Below, one piece after another: positions 51,249 to 63,002 of a stretch of DNA of 64,000 nucleotides. Under the pieces are notes generated by a model that did no database searches, was not told the origin of the DNA, and saw only the letters and a program-made list of their open reading frames with translations. Where the stretch lies: assembly GCA_963556145.1 (NCBI GenBank), contig OY744468.1, forward strand, positions 4,650,001 through 4,714,000. Direction: 5' to 3'. The first letter of the stretch is position 1, and every line of letters begins with the position of its first letter. Made by a program: the position numbers and the translations under genes. Origin of the DNA: Hygrocybe punicea (lineage: Eukaryota > Basidiomycota > Agaricomycetes > Agaricales > Hygrophoraceae).

Positions 51249-53991
51249 TTACTCTGCGTTGAACTCATCCTTGAGGACATCCGCAAATTTCTCTGCAGTA
51301 GCAATACAAGCGCCCGCCTTTACACACACGAAGCCATGAGTATCCCCAGACAAACCGCATTAATAAAATCACTCACGGTATGACCAGAAACGATGGATGG
51401 GAATATGGACGCATCACAGACTCGGAGATTCGGAATCCCGTACACCCGCAGTTTGGCATCCACGACCCCATCGTTCTCTTGGGGCGCCATGCGACACGTG
51501 CTGGTCGGGTGATACACGGTCTCTACTCGCTCTCGTATAACGGCCTCCAGCTCAGCGTCAGTCTTCAGGTGCAGCTCGTTGTCGAGATCAGGTCGCGGGT
51601 CGGTCAGATCCAGATGGGAAGCCAGAGGTTCTGTTCGCGCTATCTTGAGGCATATTCTCGCGCCTCGCGTGAGTTTGTCGACGTCTTCTTGGGTTTGGCA
51701 ATAGCTGGGACGATCATAATCGCCATTAACCATATGAATGTGTCAATGTCAGACTTGATACGCACTTCGGGTTCACACTGGGATTGATCCAAGGACTGGA
51801 CGATGTCAATCGGACAGCACCGTTGCTCGTAGGGCTACATCACGGCACCTTAGACCAACAATAGACCATTGCAGGAATCGACTCACCGAAGTAGGTACAC
51901 ATGAATTGAAAACGTATGGATGTCAAACCCGATCAAACCATGTTCTTTGAAAGCCAACGGCGTGGTAAATATTTCAAGATCAGGGCTATCAGGTCCAGAA
52001 GTGCTGTCTTTCAGCTGCTCGGCGTATTCGCTGGGTGGGAAGAGAACCGGATTGTCTGATCGGCAAAACGCTGCCGATTCACCAAACTAGACTCGAGAAG
52101 TGCTTATGAGATAAATAGTCTTCCTGTGGGCCTCGCTTGTACTTACGTTGGTGGCCAGAGGTCCCCGGCAATAGAGACGATACTGAAATAAAGCTGCGAT
52201 GAATTGGATAAGGTCTGAGATAGTCTTTGGTCGCATGAACTTTGCCGACAGCTTGAGTTTGTCTCTAAAGTAAAGGTCGATCATCGGGTGATCGACTAGT
52301 TTGGAACCAACACCAGGAAGATCTTGTATCACTGGTACTCCGTGCTCTTTGAGGTGTTCAGCGGGACCTACACCAGACAGCATCAAAAGCTAATGGCAGG
52401 TCAATGGTGGCACGCTTGGATATCCGTGTGCATGTTTCTCACATGAGGCGAATGAATTGCACCGGCTCTAAGTTACGCCAATCAATAAATGAAGACACTA
52501 TCACGGATAACGGAATCACTCACGCCAAAACAACGTCCTTGCGGGCGCGGGCACGGTATCGTGGGCCGTTAATTGAATTTGAAAACTCAACGCCGATAGC
52601 TCGAAGCTGGCCATTGATTTTCTCGAAGAGGACCTGCGTGGCCGATGAGTGAATTGCTACCTTGAGGTTTGGTCTCGCGAGGACCTGCTTCGTCAGGTAT
52701 GCTGCTTCTGTTGATACACGTTTGCGGTTCTCGTCAATGTATGTCACTGTGAAAAACGTCAAATATAGATAAAGGAACTCGGAGGAGAATCTCAAAAAAA
52801 AACATACTCATCTGGAGGTGAAATAGATGACAAAGCATATTTGCACTCAAGAAGAAATGTTCTTACCCTGCTTACACCAATTGGCCCAGCAGGGCCGTTG
52901 AAATCTGGGACGAACGGGATACCAATTTTAGTGCAGGCGATTATAAAGTCCTTGGAGGCTTTCGAGACGTAGTTGAAATATCCGACTCGCATAGGCCCAT
53001 CAGATCCTCTCACGGATGCATCCACCAGAGGGTAAAGCGGGTCTGGGATGAATCGTTCGAATTTCCTGAAGTAACTACAAGTTTTCCCACCAGTGAGTAT
53101 GTGTATTGATAAAACATGCACATATTACCTGCCAAATTGTTTCCATGACCAGGACTCGTCGCCGATAGTTTTGGCCCACTCATCAAAGTCACCTGGTGCG
53201 CCGTATTGAGCCCTGAGAAGTAGTGCATCGATATCAATTAATGCTTTGGAGACACTCAAAATATGCTGACATTTGGGCGTTGATGGAAGAGCCTAATGTG
53301 ACGATATGTTAATACTTGATGCCTGATTGGCAGGAAATTTACGCACATCCACCGAGGAGTTTGGCTGGATAGCATAGAAAGGTTACTACTCCCCATGACG
53401 AATATACAGTGTTTTAGAAATACCTCGAGGCCAATATTTGGTCTTTCCATTTGCGAATATTTGAGGTTCGGTCCGGAAATTGAAGAGATGTTTGGTGTAG
53501 AACCTGAATACGGTCACCCGCAGAATCAACTAAAGTGGTCAGATGAGCGTCAACGAACCACGTACAGCTTCCCGAACCCAGATGGAATTCGACTTAAAGG
53601 GAGGGCTACCCCGCTGGTTCACGCAGTCCACATTGGCAATGCAAATCAAAAAATTGAGGTGAAACGAACCTGCCACCTGCTTCAAGGAGCAATACTCGTA
53701 TTGAGGGGTCTTCGCTTAACCGTGCCGCAAGGATACACCCAGCGGTGCCTAATAAGTGAACAGGTGAGGACTGCATAGCATATTATCCCGGATGATTGCA
53801 CCTCCACCGACGATAATGATATGAAACTCGTCAAAATCACCTCCGGCAGTTTCCCCGTGGTTAACTAAGCGGCCTACACTGGCTAGATTCCGGATAAAAT
53901 ACGGGTCTTTGGTGAAGATATAGCGAAGGACGAGTGTGATTGCAGCAGTTACGCCAGCGCAACTCAGGAGTAAAGCACCCCGCGAACCCAT
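51249..53991 (-). CDS. GMC oxidoreductase, aryl-alcohol-oxidase-like
   Basis: A second FAD-dependent GMC enzyme. The N-terminus has a hydrophobic segment ([20 protein letters not shown]), then [20 protein letters not shown] (FAD Rossmann motif) and VLLLEAGG. Next come YWPRAKLLGGCSSINAQMAQ (GMC signature 1), [50 protein letters not shown] (signature 2), and the active-site region [12 protein letters not shown], then [20 protein letters not shown] with [17 protein letters not shown]. The catalytic His pair is present (YHP and SGH), which fits the aryl-alcohol oxidase/choline dehydrogenase branch and differs from the His/Asn pair of the gene at the window start. At least ten introns. The first residues may be a membrane anchor or an uncleaved signal. 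The substrate is not certain. Confidence 0.87.
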
Positions 53992-54119
53992 TAGTTCAAC
54001 AAGGTCGTCCCGTTGATAGTTCCTTGACAGTTGAAGGGAACAATAAGGGCGGACAGTCACGACGTGAAGACATCAAATATTGTCACGCTTAAGGCATACA
54101 GGAAGTTCTGAGGTGATAT

Positions 54120-55451
54120 CTAGGGCATTTCCCACCGTGAGGGCTGACAGTACACGTCCCCAACCCATTCCACCTCAGTTTCATGATCAAACTGGGCTAT
54201 GCAAACTTTAGTAATCTGCCATAGTCTCTCCGCAAACGTGTGACGTTCAAAGTCGCATTTCTGAACGAAGACTTCACGGACAGGATAGCCCTGCTCGGCC
54301 ATGGCAGCAATCCTGAAAGGCAGGAGATGTCGCAAGAGAGAGCTGGTATTAGTTACGGTGATCGAGTGCAATCGTGGCCACGTCATGGGACATGAGGTTT
54401 GCTTCTGGATGTCGGGTAGGAGCGAACATGCATCGATGTGCATGTGGGTGAGCTTGGGCACATATTGGATGTAATCGGTGTCCTCTTGGTCGAAGATATG
54501 GACGGAGGACAGAGAGAGCGACCTCAGGATAGGATATCGGGGCCTAGACTGGCACCTCAGAAGGCTCCCGAGGTTACTGAGACTGACGGCTCGCAAGGAT
54601 AGGGATGTGAGGTTTGGTGCATGGATCACAGTGCAGAAGCCCTGCGCTGCAAGCGCGTTGGCACCGATGATTGTGAGAGAAAGGAGCGATGTGAGGTGGA
54701 TGACCGCGTCTTCTGCTGGGGATTCTAGGATATGAATGTCAGCGAGACGCAGGTGCTCCAACGCGACAGTAGCATTCAGTACACCGGCGAAGGCAAGCGG
54801 GGTAAATCCCTCCAGTCGTCTGAGCTCAAGACGCGTCAGATTGCGGATGAGCGACGGGGAAAAACCAAAGCAGGAGATTCTGAGTGAAGTCAGTTGAGGG
54901 GTGCCTCTTTTGCAGACATTGACCGGATGCGCCCATCTGTGGTACGTGGCCCCATCAAATGTCAAGTCGAGATGTTCCAGGCGAGGTAAATGGATGCTTT
55001 TCAGGTAACTTTTGAGCTTGTCGTTTACCGACAGATGATGGGAGAGAAAAATGAAGCGGCGCCATCGTGGGCTATGCGGGAGCAAGATTTCCATGAAGAC
55101 CTTTGTCATTTCGACTGCCTCCCCCCGGTAGACATTTCCGAGGTTCAAAATAAGGTCGAGATACCTGTCTCCCGATCGTCGTAGCCAAAACCGAATCAAT
55201 GCGGGAGGCGAGCGAGCAGTAATGTAAATGCTGTTCCACAAGGACAGCAATTTCGTGGCGAGGGTACGCCATCGACGGCAGACCTGCACCAGCACAACTG
55301 GCGGATGCGGTAACAGTATGCGGGCAATGTGCTCGAATAAGCAAGCGAGCACTTCATTCGGGATGCGTTCCACTGGGATAGTCTGTGTGTTGCTCACCAA
55401 TTGGCTGCCTTCCTGGCACCCAAGTGGCAAGACTATTCTCATCGTCTTCAT
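54120..55451 (-). CDS. F-box protein with leucine-rich repeats, intronless
   Basis: The first real ATG in the open frame is at 55451. The F-box reads PVERIPNEVLACLFEHIARI, then VVLVQVCRRWRTLATKLLSL and WNSIYI, the classic form that binds Skp1. The remainder is a leucine-rich solenoid (LPRLEHLDLTFDG, LTSLRISCFGFSPSL, LTRLELRRLEGFTPL, LRSLSLSSVHIF). It is a single exon, unlike its neighbours. Substrate unknown. Confidence 0.82.
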   Translation of the reverse strand: MKTMRIVLPLGCQEGSQLVSNTQTIPVERIPNEVLACLFEHIARILLPHPPVVLVQVCRRWRTLATKLLSLWNSIYITARSPPALIRFWLRRSGDRYLDLILNLGNVYRGEAVEMTKVFMEILLPHSPRWRRFIFLSHHLSVNDKLKSYLKSIHLPRLEHLDLTFDGATYHRWAHPVNVCKRGTPQLTSLRISCFGFSPSLIRNLTRLELRRLEGFTPLAFAGVLNATVALEHLRLADIHILESPAEDAVIHLTSLLSLTIIGANALAAQGFCTVIHAPNLTSLSLRAVSLSNLGSLLRCQSRPRYPILRSLSLSSVHIFDQEDTDYIQYVPKLTHMHIDACSLLPDIQKQTSCPMTWPRLHSITVTNTSSLLRHLLPFRIAAMAEQGYPVREVFVQKCDFERHTFAERLWQITKVCIAQFDHETEVEWVGDVYCQPSRWEMP

Positions 55452-56159
55452 CTCGATAATGCGTGCTATGCGTGTGAAGGTGGTGGAATGGGAGTGAATT
55501 CCGAGACGTCCGATGAGTATATGAGGGGGATTCTGCCAGTGTAAATTTCTCAACGATCTTCCGATAACGGTATCTTGTACAGCCTCTCCTTGCGGAAGCT
55601 ATACCGCGAGTCACGACGGATGCACCATGTGGTGAAAATAAGCCGAAAACACTGCGATGCCATGCGAGGGACAAGCCTGAGTGACGAAATAGGCCGTGTA
55701 AACGGTTTCAGAAATTTACATTATCATGATAAAAGTTGTAAAATGCTTGCTATGATATGGCCCAGATTCTGTTCCATACAACTCGCCAGGCCTAGGTGCA
55801 AACGGAAGCTTCCTTTATGTCGGGATTGAGATGGAAAGACGCTGAGCTCGCTTCGCGTGAGGATTGTTGCTGAGCGCTGAGCATTGACTGCCATGGTCTG
55901 TCAGCAGTGGGAGAGAGCATTCAACTTCAGTACTTCAGTGGTTGTCAGTTTCTATCATCTCCGCTTTTTTCTGTATCAAGGTAACGTCTCGTTGAATGTG
56001 GGGTACTCGTAGTTTTTCTTCCATTCCTTCAACTTAGTGCTGTCATCTACAAGAATCACTTGAAGTTATGGATAGCACAATCGACCTAAATTGAGAACTA
56101 ACTGGATTATCTTTAGGGAGAACGGTAGCGTGAGTTTTCCTGTCATAATAAACAATGAA
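55452..56159. other. Intergenic region, no gene seen
   Basis: No frame over 85 codons has recognisable content. TGAGCGCTGAGC-type words occur near 55872 and 50720, upstream of two genes; this may be chance. Confidence 0.35.
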
Positions 56160-56860
56160 CTAATGAAGTGTAAGGTGTTTCAGCGTCTGCTCAGCGGGCA
56201 CGTTCAACGGGAATAACCAAAAGATATTGCAGCAATGACAAGGCCCCAAACGTAAGCACTGCCGACACAACAACGATGAGTAGCCTGTCAAAACGAAATT
56301 GAATTTCAAGCGGTCAACATACCGTTTTTCTTCTTCCGTACATCGGGTCGGGTCCATCGCGAAGGTTGCTGCTGCTGCAGCATGGGATTATCAATCCTCC
56401 TTGCACTTGGTGGGAGAACGCTGAGCGAGCCCGACATGTTTAGAACGGGTCTGGGGATAGAGTAGTAGTTTCGTCGTTCATAGAAGTGTGGTGAGGGCGG
56501 GTATGCGACGGGTGATATCTGTAAGTGCTCAGGGGTAGTAGTTGAGGTGGGTATCCAGGGCGTTCTCCGAGCCGTGGTGACCAATCTTGAATGACGGCGG
56601 TTAAGCAAACATAGCACGGCAAAGTGGAATGCGAGGAGGGATGCGATAAGGACGAAGATGACTATGAGGGTTAAGACAAAGGGATGTTTCTCGAACACGG
56701 AAACAGAAAACACTGACGCAGGTGTCTCGTTGTGGCCAACGCGCAAGGAATCAATGGCCTGTGCGAGACTAAAAAAACTACTCAATACACAGAACAGAGA
56801 AGGGTGGATTGTACCCTTGTGAGAAGGGACTGTCATCAGAAACGCGGTGATGGCGGCCAT
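56160..56860 (-). CDS. Membrane protein, unknown function
   Basis: From the ATG at 56860 there is a hydrophobic start (MAAITAFLMTV), then SLFCVLSSFFSLAQAIDSL, an N-glycosylation site (HNETP), one strong helix (PFVLTLIVIFVLIASLLAFH), a basic flank (RRHSR), and a Tyr/Pro/Ser-rich cytoplasmic part. An intron follows at about 56281-56324. The last exon encodes a second helix only in one frame (VVVSAVLTFGALSLLQYLLV), which my splice does not reach in phase, so the 3' end is unsettled. A longer 5' end is possible, since the frame is open upstream without ATG. Confidence 0.5.
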
Positions 56861-56926
56861 CGGCACCACCTCAGAGCCATCGGTGCAACGGATTTGCAGC
56901 GTCTGGCGAATCAGACGTTAGATCTA

Positions 56927-57969
56927 CTAAGATGGAGATGATATATACACAACGAACAGGGATTTCGCCCATCCACGCAAAAAAACTATTATCGAAGAAA
57001 TCCCGATAGTGGTGACTTGTGCGGAGAGAGATTGAACATGAGGATTGCAATAAGGAGGGAAAGGAGGCGGTTTCGACAACACGGGAGACGTTGATGGAGG
57101 TCGGCAGGAGGAAAACGATGCAGCGTTGAGTTGGTTGTTAAACTGCTCATCATGCACGGGAGAAAACTGGTTCGTATGGTCAATACGGGGAGCACACGCC
57201 GTTATGTCAGAGAGCGATAATGAGGTGGCTTTTGTAGAAGCCGCAGGCCCCATCCCCAGTGGAGGACGATTCGCTTGTGGGAGGTTGAGTTCTGGACGCA
57301 GGCGAGCATTCTCCTCTTCCAGTTCCAAGACCCTCCGTTTAAAGTCAAGGGATGAGAATTCGATTGGTTGGTGGTGGTGGGATATTCACCCAGAGATCAG
57401 CAGCGCGTCGAACACGGAAGTCGGATCGCGTTGCGTTTGGAATGTCAGATTTAATCGGGACACTCTGGTATTGAGGGCACGCCTAAAGGAGGGGAAGGCG
57501 GCCTCAGATATTTGTGAGGGAGATCTTCAGCGTCTATAGAGAACGCAGCATTGAATGAAAACGGAAACAGCACAGAGGCAGATACTGAGTATGATTGTTC
57601 TGGGGACTTACCACGAGTGAACGGCACCCCCAAAATGGAACGCCTGAGGCCACAAATAAAACTGAGGTTTCCTTGTTCAATAGCTGGTGCGCGGTTGCAG
57701 GAGGACAGCGACGAGACGTTGATCTGGGCGTCGAACTGCTTCAAGTGATTTGCCTTGTCAGTATGGGGTGAAGACGACGTTGTCTGAGTTAGCTCATGTG
57801 GATGGTGAATTAGATGAAGAAGAGTCGGCACTGCATTGTCGTTGGGCCAAAAGTTGTGTAGAGCGCTTGAGTTGTTGTGAGTGCAAAAGGATAGGAATTC
57901 TTGATATGGATGCACAGACCTGCCGCACAGCGGTTTTCGATGAGGGGACACAATAATGTTTGAGAACAC
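56927..57969 (-). CDS. Possible gene with a zipper-like helix, structure unresolved
   Basis: Two open stretches look coding. The upstream one (57451-57969) has polar, Ser/Pro-rich sequence and a likely GT-AG intron at about 57539-57611. The downstream one (56927-57328) starts in DFKRRVLELEEENARLRPEL, a heptad-like coiled coil, followed by Pro/Ser-rich sequence. A basic-leucine-zipper factor would fit, but I cannot find a convincing basic region, and the join across 57330-57450 is not solved. Treat as a hypothetical gene. Confidence 0.33.
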
Positions 57970-58122
57970 ATACTAGTACAATGGTACAAGGCTATCATCC
58001 GCTGTGCAGAGAATACAAAAACTTAAGAAGATGTTCTGCCAGCCACCTAAGAAAATGAAAAACCAAGCCCTACCGGCCCCCCAGCTTGATTGTAATGCTC
58101 CATGACAACTAAAATTAAATTC

Positions 58123-59326
58123 TTAATTGTGAGCAGTCACTACACATACAGTGATCAGTAAAAACATACCAGACGGCGCCAGGATTCTATCACCGCTGTG
58201 TTTCGGAATGTCTCGCACGATATTCGCTAGCTCAGACATCCCTTCTGCCGCATTACAGAAGTCAGAGACGAAAGTGCGCGGACGAGACGGAGAAGCAGGG
58301 ATTGAGGGAGCCGTGTGAATACGAAGGGTTATAGGTGGATGGGGCATTGGCATATCCTGCGCTCCCGGAATGAAGAGAGCAAAACCTTGATGGCGTAAAG
58401 AAAAAAGAAAAGGAGTTGATGGGGACCAGAAATTATCGGCATCGGTTCGAATAAAAACTTGTTTAGGCAACAAAAGTCAAAACAAACGACGGCGGGAAGA
58501 ATAATGATGCACACGCACTATCATCTCTACTGACATTGAAGCCTGCGATTCCCCCACCCGCATATTGCTCCACATAGCTGCCAGCTTCGCCACCGCGCTT
58601 CTCCCAATCAGCACGCATTGCCTTCGGAGTGGACTTTTGCTCTCCATCCTGGATTGCTTGGGCGCTCAATGTACTGATAGTCTGGGCACTCAATGCATCT
58701 AAGTATTCTTGCGAGTGAGGACCAACGCTCTGTAGCCCATAAATGCATGGCAGGATTCATAAGTGATAAAGGCTTACAAGAGTAAAGATCCAATGAGAAA
58801 GCTCATGGACCAGCGTTGCCCTTAATAGCACCTCAAGAGCAAGAGCAAGCCTCCGCTTTGGGCCAAAAGCCATTGCCTTCATCCATTCCTGGACCCAAAA
58901 CTTTGTAACGCAAATATATGGCCACTTTCCCAGCTCTCGGAGGTGCAGGCCATATCCAGCTTGAGCAGGTTGATCCAGAATAAGGAGGTCTGGGGGGTTG
59001 TCATGGATTATTTTGGTTATCTGATCATAATGCTCTGCACGCTCCACAAATGAAAGACCATTGGACCACTGATCATTTCGCAGGAATACTGAAACATAAG
59101 CGTGAAGAAGACGTGGGCAATTGTCTGGTGTGCAAATTTTGGTCCTGAAGTCGAGCCAGAAAGTAGAGAAAGGATGGTCTACAGGGAGCTCGCCAGTGGG
59201 AGTAACCCCAGAAGTGAAATCTGTATGAGATATCTGGAAGATTTTTCCAGTTGTTGTGGATGTAACAGGGGTCATGGTGGTTGAGAATGAACAGGAGGCT
59301 GCATGTGATACAATGTCAAAGTCCAT
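58123..59326 (-). CDS. Uncharacterised protein with HExxH motif
   Basis: From ATG 59326 the protein reads MDFDIVSHAASCSFS, then HPFSTFWLDFRTKICTPDNC, LLILDQPAQAGYGLHLRELG, and a helix with LVHELSHWIFTL. HELSH is the zinc-binding HExxH of metalloproteases. After an intron (about 58731-58780) comes KRGGEAGSYVEQYAGGGIAGF, where the EAGxxxE pattern could supply the third ligand (Glu), as in gluzincins. A second intron (about 58460-58530) leads to DADNFWSPSTPFLFSL and a Pro/Ser region. The C-terminal splice near 58165 is uncertain. I know similar fungal proteins only as hypothetical; protease activity is inference. Confidence 0.62.
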
Positions 59327-60969
59327 ATGGTCGGTCCATTACAGCTGGTTGCATTTATTTGTGCACTGCTACATTTTGCACATTTTTGGCTCATTGGGCC
59401 TCAAAACATTTTGATTTATTCCTCGCCAATGGCTGCATGTATGACCACGATTACAGCCTCTTTTGAATCGTCTGAAGGAGCTCTAGGGGCTTGTATACTT
59501 CAAACATTGTAATTATTCACTGTTCAAATTCAGTTTTTTACAGGCTAGCCTCCCCTCTGTGATTTTTCATGGCCGAATCATAGGTTGTATCAACAAAAAC
59601 AGGTTCACATTATGTCTTGATGGCGCTACACAAGATACTGGTATGTTTTTTTCCATTAATTTCATTTCAATTTTCACACTAATTGGTGTTTATTTTGTTT
59701 TTGGTGCCCATCTCCTCATTTAAAAATTTCTACCTGCAGCAATATCATGTCACCCAAGAACCACTGCCAATATGCTTGGAGGAACCCTTATGAGGTGCAT
59801 GCATGATATTTCCACACTTTCACTGCCTCATCTGTCAATCAAGACTGTTGAGCCCCATGCCCATCTCCCAACTTTTTGAACATCCCATACATGCCCTCAC
59901 CTGCTGCTTTTGATCAGCCCTGACTCGAGTAGACTCACTGCGACTTGTTCATATTGAAAATGAGAGCTTGGGGGGCCCAATTCCGTCACCTCACCAACTT
60001 GTGCCCAACCCCCTACACATTTTCAATGACCAAGTTATGCCCTCCCACCAGTTTTTGACCAGCTCCGACTTGATTAGACCCCTTGTGACTTGTTCGCATT
60101 GAAAATGAGAGCTCAGAGGGCCAATTCCATCACCTTGCCAACTTGTGTCCAACCCCTACTTCCCACTTTTTCAACATCCACCCTCCCGCCTGCCTTCGAC
60201 CAGCCCTGACTCAAGTAGACCCCCTGCAACTTGTTTGTATTGAAAATGAGAGCACAGGGGGTCCGATTCTGTTGCCTCACCAGTTCCCAATCCCTACACA
60301 ACTGAATTACATTGACAAGATGGAGGATTGGCTCCGGTATTATGTTACCTTACTCTGGAGTGTCAATTTACTTTGTATAGGGTACTGTGTCAACTTATAG
60401 GGTACTGTATCAACTTGTTTTATAGAGAGAAAATTTGTTTTGGAGGTGACAGCCAGCCCACTGTTTTCTGTAAATGCCTCATCCCCAAAAAATGAAACTT
60501 TACATCAGTAGAATATAAGTAATAACATTGCTGTTACAACAATATTTGTCTGCTTCAAGAATCCTGGAACTACAGTACAAAAAATGCCCCAGCAGTGCAG
60601 CCTTTCCAATTTTGTTGGAGGTGTTGCACATTACTTGAAAGTATCCACTATACCTCGGGAGACATGGTGGGCATTTGGGACAACAGTGTTGCAGTGTGAG
60701 GATGGCATTGTTTTGACCACACTCATGGATGTTTAGTTGCTGGGACCAATTCACTCAACTTCAAGTTCACCAGTTCTGTCGTGACAGAAACTATCAGATA
60801 TTAGTTCCTAGATAGAATAAATAGATTTATCTGGCATAGTTGTTATTTTCCCGCATTCTATTTGTACATTTTGGGTTGCGCTGCTGTTTACTCCAAACCA
60901 TTCCCATGTCCTACCCTCCCACCACATCCATGCTGATTCTCGAGGTGCCAAGCAACTTGCTGTCACCGC
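59327..60969. other. Gene-poor AT-rich region with tandem repeats
   Basis: No gene is recognised. The middle holds the three-copy repeat at 59908-60300. The rest is non-coding by appearance. Confidence 0.5.
59908..60300. repeat. Three diverged tandem copies, period about 141 bp
   Basis: Copies start near 59908, 60054 and 60195. Each holds GACCAGC-type starts, AGTAGAC/ATTAGAC, ACTTGTT, ATTGAAAATGAGAGC, then CAATTC and CCAAC/CCAAT-C-CCTAC. Confidence 0.75.
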
Positions 60970-62213
60970 TGTGACGGCGAGTTCTGTTGTAGACCCGGAA
61001 TGGGAATCTACGGAAAGTGGTGATCAGCTAGAAAGTGATCAGAGGAATTTAGTTTCTTTTAGAAGGGTCTAGTCAATCCAACCCAAATCCAGGGGTTCCG
61101 GAATCAGAGGGTGAGTGCGGGGAAAGGACTATGAGTGGTGTAGATGATACGAAGAGTGGACTCAGAAATAGAACTAAAGTGTGGGTGTCGGTATTTTCTA
61201 TGTGTCTGGGGATCGGTGTTTCTATATATATTGTTTGTAGTATAAATGTGCTACTTTTATACTACTGAGAGGGATCCTGTGCTGTAGTAACTAAGTACTA
61301 CAAGCGAAGGCTGTAAATGATAGGGGTGGAGTGGAGTGGAGTGGAGGATAGGTGGAGTGGTGCTATGTACTAAGAGATGGGAAACGAAGATACATGATAT
61401 ATGACTATAAACATACTGATTCCAGGTCGTTAGGGACATTGCAGTGCGAGTAGGAATGATTCCGGAGGCGGAATCCAGAGCAGAATCGATGGAAACGAGC
61501 GGAAACGAACGGAATCGATGATACGGGAATGGGAATGGATGGGAACAGTGTCTGATACAAAGGGGAAATGGATCCACACGATCCAGAGCCTCTACACCGC
61601 CATCTGTCCAGGACACTGTGACAGTGAGTTCAATTGTAGACATGGAAGGGAATCTACAGAAAGGGTGATCAGCTAAGAAGAGATCTGAGGAATTCAGTTT
61701 CTTTAGAGAAGTCTAATGAATCCAACCTGAATCCAGGGGTTCTGGAATCAGAGGGAGAGTGTGGGAGAAAGGACAAAGGGAGGTGTAGACAATATGAAGA
61801 GAGGACTAAGAAAATAGAACTGAAGTGCGATGATAAGATGTATCTATATGTGTATGTATATATGTGTACTACTTTTATACTACCATGAAGGATCCTGTGC
61901 TGTAGTAACTATGTACTACAAGTGAAGGCTGTAAATGATAGGGGGTGAGTGGAGAGGAGGATAGGAGAAGTGGTGCTATGTACTAGGGGATGGGAAATGA
62001 AGATATATGATATACAACTATATACATACTGATTCCATGTCATTAGGGACATTGCATCGTGAGCAGGAACAATTCCAGAGGTGGAATCCGGAGCGGAATC
62101 AGTGGAAAAGACTGGAATTGAGTGGAATTGATGATATGGGAATGGGAATGAATGGGAACGGAGTCAGATATGAAGAGGATATGGATCCACATGATCTGGA
62201 GCCTCTACAATAC
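60970..62213. repeat. Tandem duplication, 647-bp unit, two copies
   Basis: Unit 1 60970-61616 and unit 2 from 61617 to about 62213 align over their length. Shared blocks include GTGATCAGCTA, AATCCAGGGGTTC, GGATCCTGTGCTGTAGTAAC, GAAGGCTGTAAATGATAGGG and GAGCCTCTACA. Unit 1 has many CG where unit 2 has TG or CA. Both start TGTGAC. They could be two LTRs or a satellite-like pair. Confidence 0.8.
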
Positions 62214-62252
62214 TCCCACCCCAGAGGTAGCCAATGGGACTAACGAATATGG

Positions 62253-62600
62253 CCTACTGTCTCTCTTCATGCTCACCCTCCCATCATTCAACTCATCTGC
62301 CCTGGCCCAACCTCTACACGTTGTTGAAAATGGACATGGGGTATTGTCTCCCCTTGCGTTCAACCTCCTATTGTTCGATTCACCACCTGTCCTGGCTCAG
62401 GTTCTTGGTGTTATTGGAAATGACAATAGTCAATTGTCTCCCCTCATGCTCACCCTCCAATCATTTGATTCATTGAGGCATCTATCCACCCTGGCCCAAC
62501 CTCTACACATCATTGAAAATGAACATGGCATATTGTCGCCCCTCTCGTTCACCCTCCTATCATTCAATCTGCCACCTGCCCCAGCTCAGGTTCTTGTGGA
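62253..62600 (+). repeat. Four tandem repeats of 71-98 bp in A-B-A-B order
   Basis: Units at 62253-62341, 62342-62431, 62432-62529 and 62530-62600. Units 1 and 3 share GGCCCAACCTCTACAC; units 2 and 4 share GCTCAGGTTCTTG. They stay in one open frame (62152-62679) that encodes repeats such as LSPLSFTLLSFN, but I would not call it a gene. Confidence 0.72.
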
Positions 62601-62679
62601 ATCTTGTCCACTTGTCAACATTGCAGGCACCTGTGGTGTGAAAGCTCCATCTTTTTTTTCACTGATGAAAAAGGGCTGA

Positions 62680-63002
62680 TCACTGTTTCTTTCCATAAAC
62701 AGATGAAAGGGATCCAGAGTTGCCAAGCAATGAAGCTCTTATGGTGATATACCTTCTCTTTCCCCAAGAAACATCAAGTGGTGCAAGAGTGTTGGGTCAA
62801 AACAAGCTAGAACATGTGTGATTGATTTACGTTATGCATTTTTGGAAGGAATTGAGTTTGAATGGGCTTCAAGTTCTGGTAAATGTAAAATATATCTTGA
62901 AAACTTGGCTCAGTTGGTGAGGGGCATCAGGAATCAATTTCAGTACAATACAACCAGTATACATTATACAGACATGAAGTGAAATGGACATGAGAAAGGT
63001 GC
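62680..63002. other. Non-coding stretch, nothing recognised
   Basis: No open frame or repeat of note between the tandem repeats and the transposase relic. Confidence 0.35.

Noticed and set aside
59908..62600. CRISPR-like arrays
   Set aside because: Repeats are long, adjacent and diverged with no spacer pattern, and the genome is eukaryotic.
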